Below are positions 63,818-64,000 of a stretch of 64,000 nt of DNA, piece after piece. Origin of the DNA: Palsa-504 sp963744005 (lineage in GTDB: Bacteria; Actinomycetota; Actinomycetes; Streptosporangiales; Streptosporangiaceae); the NCBI GenBank assembly GCA_963744005.1, contig CAVURU010000003.1:1302001-1366000 (forward strand). Direction: 5' to 3'. The notes under the pieces are model-generated. The model worked only from the letters and a program-made list of their open reading frames with translations, did not search any database and had not been told where the DNA came from. The first letter of the stretch is position 1. Every line of letters starts with the position of its first letter. Both the position numbers and the translations under genes were made by a program.

Positions 63818-64000
63818 ATGCCCGATGAATCAGTACCGCGGGCGACGATGGCCGCCAGCGCCGACGACGCGTTCGGCGCGGACCTTTACCGGCTGCTGTC
63901 GGCGAGCACGGCCGACCTGGTCTTCTCCCCGGCCAGCGTGGCCAGCGCGCTGCGGATGGCGCTGTGCGGGGCGGGCGGCCAGACGGCAGCCGAGCTGGGC
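63818..64000 (+). CDS. serpin-family protease inhibitor, 3' cut by window edge
   Basis: The first 61 residues of a serpin. FGADLYRLLSASTADLVFSPASVASALRMALCGAGGQTAAELG matches the first helices of the family: the NLVFSPxSI stretch, ALxMAxxGAxGxTxxEL. The reactive-centre loop lies beyond the window. The ATG at 63818 has GGAGG 10 bases before; an in-frame ATG at 63794 and GTG at 63809 are alternatives. Bacterial serpins are uncommon but known from actinobacteria. It is divergent from the F420 gene. Confidence 0.8.
   Translation, partial: MPDESVPRATMAASADDAFGADLYRLLSASTADLVFSPASVASALRMALCGAGGQTAAELG

Overview
The window is GC-rich actinobacterial chromosome. Codons end mostly in G or C, GTG and TTG starts are common, and adjacent genes repeatedly overlap by 1 or 4 bases (ATGA, GTGA, TGATG). 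Lineage markers agree: separate secD and secF, a phosphatidylinositol-phosphate synthase / acyltransferase / PimA-like mannosyltransferase set, F420-dependent oxidoreductases and an EF-G2-like protein. Long-range order (aroE-mltG-ruvX-alaS ... rarA ... aspS ... MBL hydrolase, cyclophilin, relA ... apt-secF-secD-yajC-ruvBAC-yebC-pdxT-pdxS-pimA-acyltransferase-pgsA ... HIT-thrS) resembles the block known from mycobacteria and streptomycetes. A Streptosporangiales-like actinomycete is my guess; genus cannot be read from this.

Layout. 1-14.5 kb is accessory: a broken recQ, a methyltransferase fused to two winged-helix-like units, an ABC-2 exporter with a divergent AraC-type regulator, a run of small stand-alone enzymes, and an ArsR-type regulator with an SRPBCC partner. 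14.5-32.7 kb is housekeeping: haloalkane dehalogenase, aroE-mltG-ruvX-alaS-two small membrane/envelope genes, rarA, an orphan AbiEi/DUF559-type protein, aspS, MBL hydrolase, membrane cyclophilin, DUF349 protein, relA. 32.8-40.4 kb holds three related acyl-CoA dehydrogenases, a fourth divergent one, an enoyl-CoA hydratase and a PIG-V-type mannosyltransferase, lying between relA and apt, which are usually close neighbours. 40.4-49.9 kb runs apt-secF-secD-yajC, ruvB-ruvA-ruvC, yebC, pdxT-pdxS. 49.9-58.3 kb is the phosphatidylinositol mannoside set, EF-G2, HIT protein and thrS. 58.3-64 kb has tex, a DUF2252 protein, two F420-type oxidoreductases and the start of a serpin.

Sequence quality matters for reading this window. 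About twenty genes, including ones expected to be essential (thrS, pdxS, pimA), carry small indels, mostly one base in G/C runs. The conserved motifs continue across the frames, so most of these look like uncorrected sequence errors in a draft or metagenome assembly rather than true pseudogenes. Single-shift genes are listed as CDS over their full span; multiply broken ones as pseudogene with this caveat.

No tRNA, rRNA, CRISPR array or insertion sequence was seen. No gene-free stretch exceeds about 280 bases; the longer gaps hold hairpin terminators or palindromes, listed separately.
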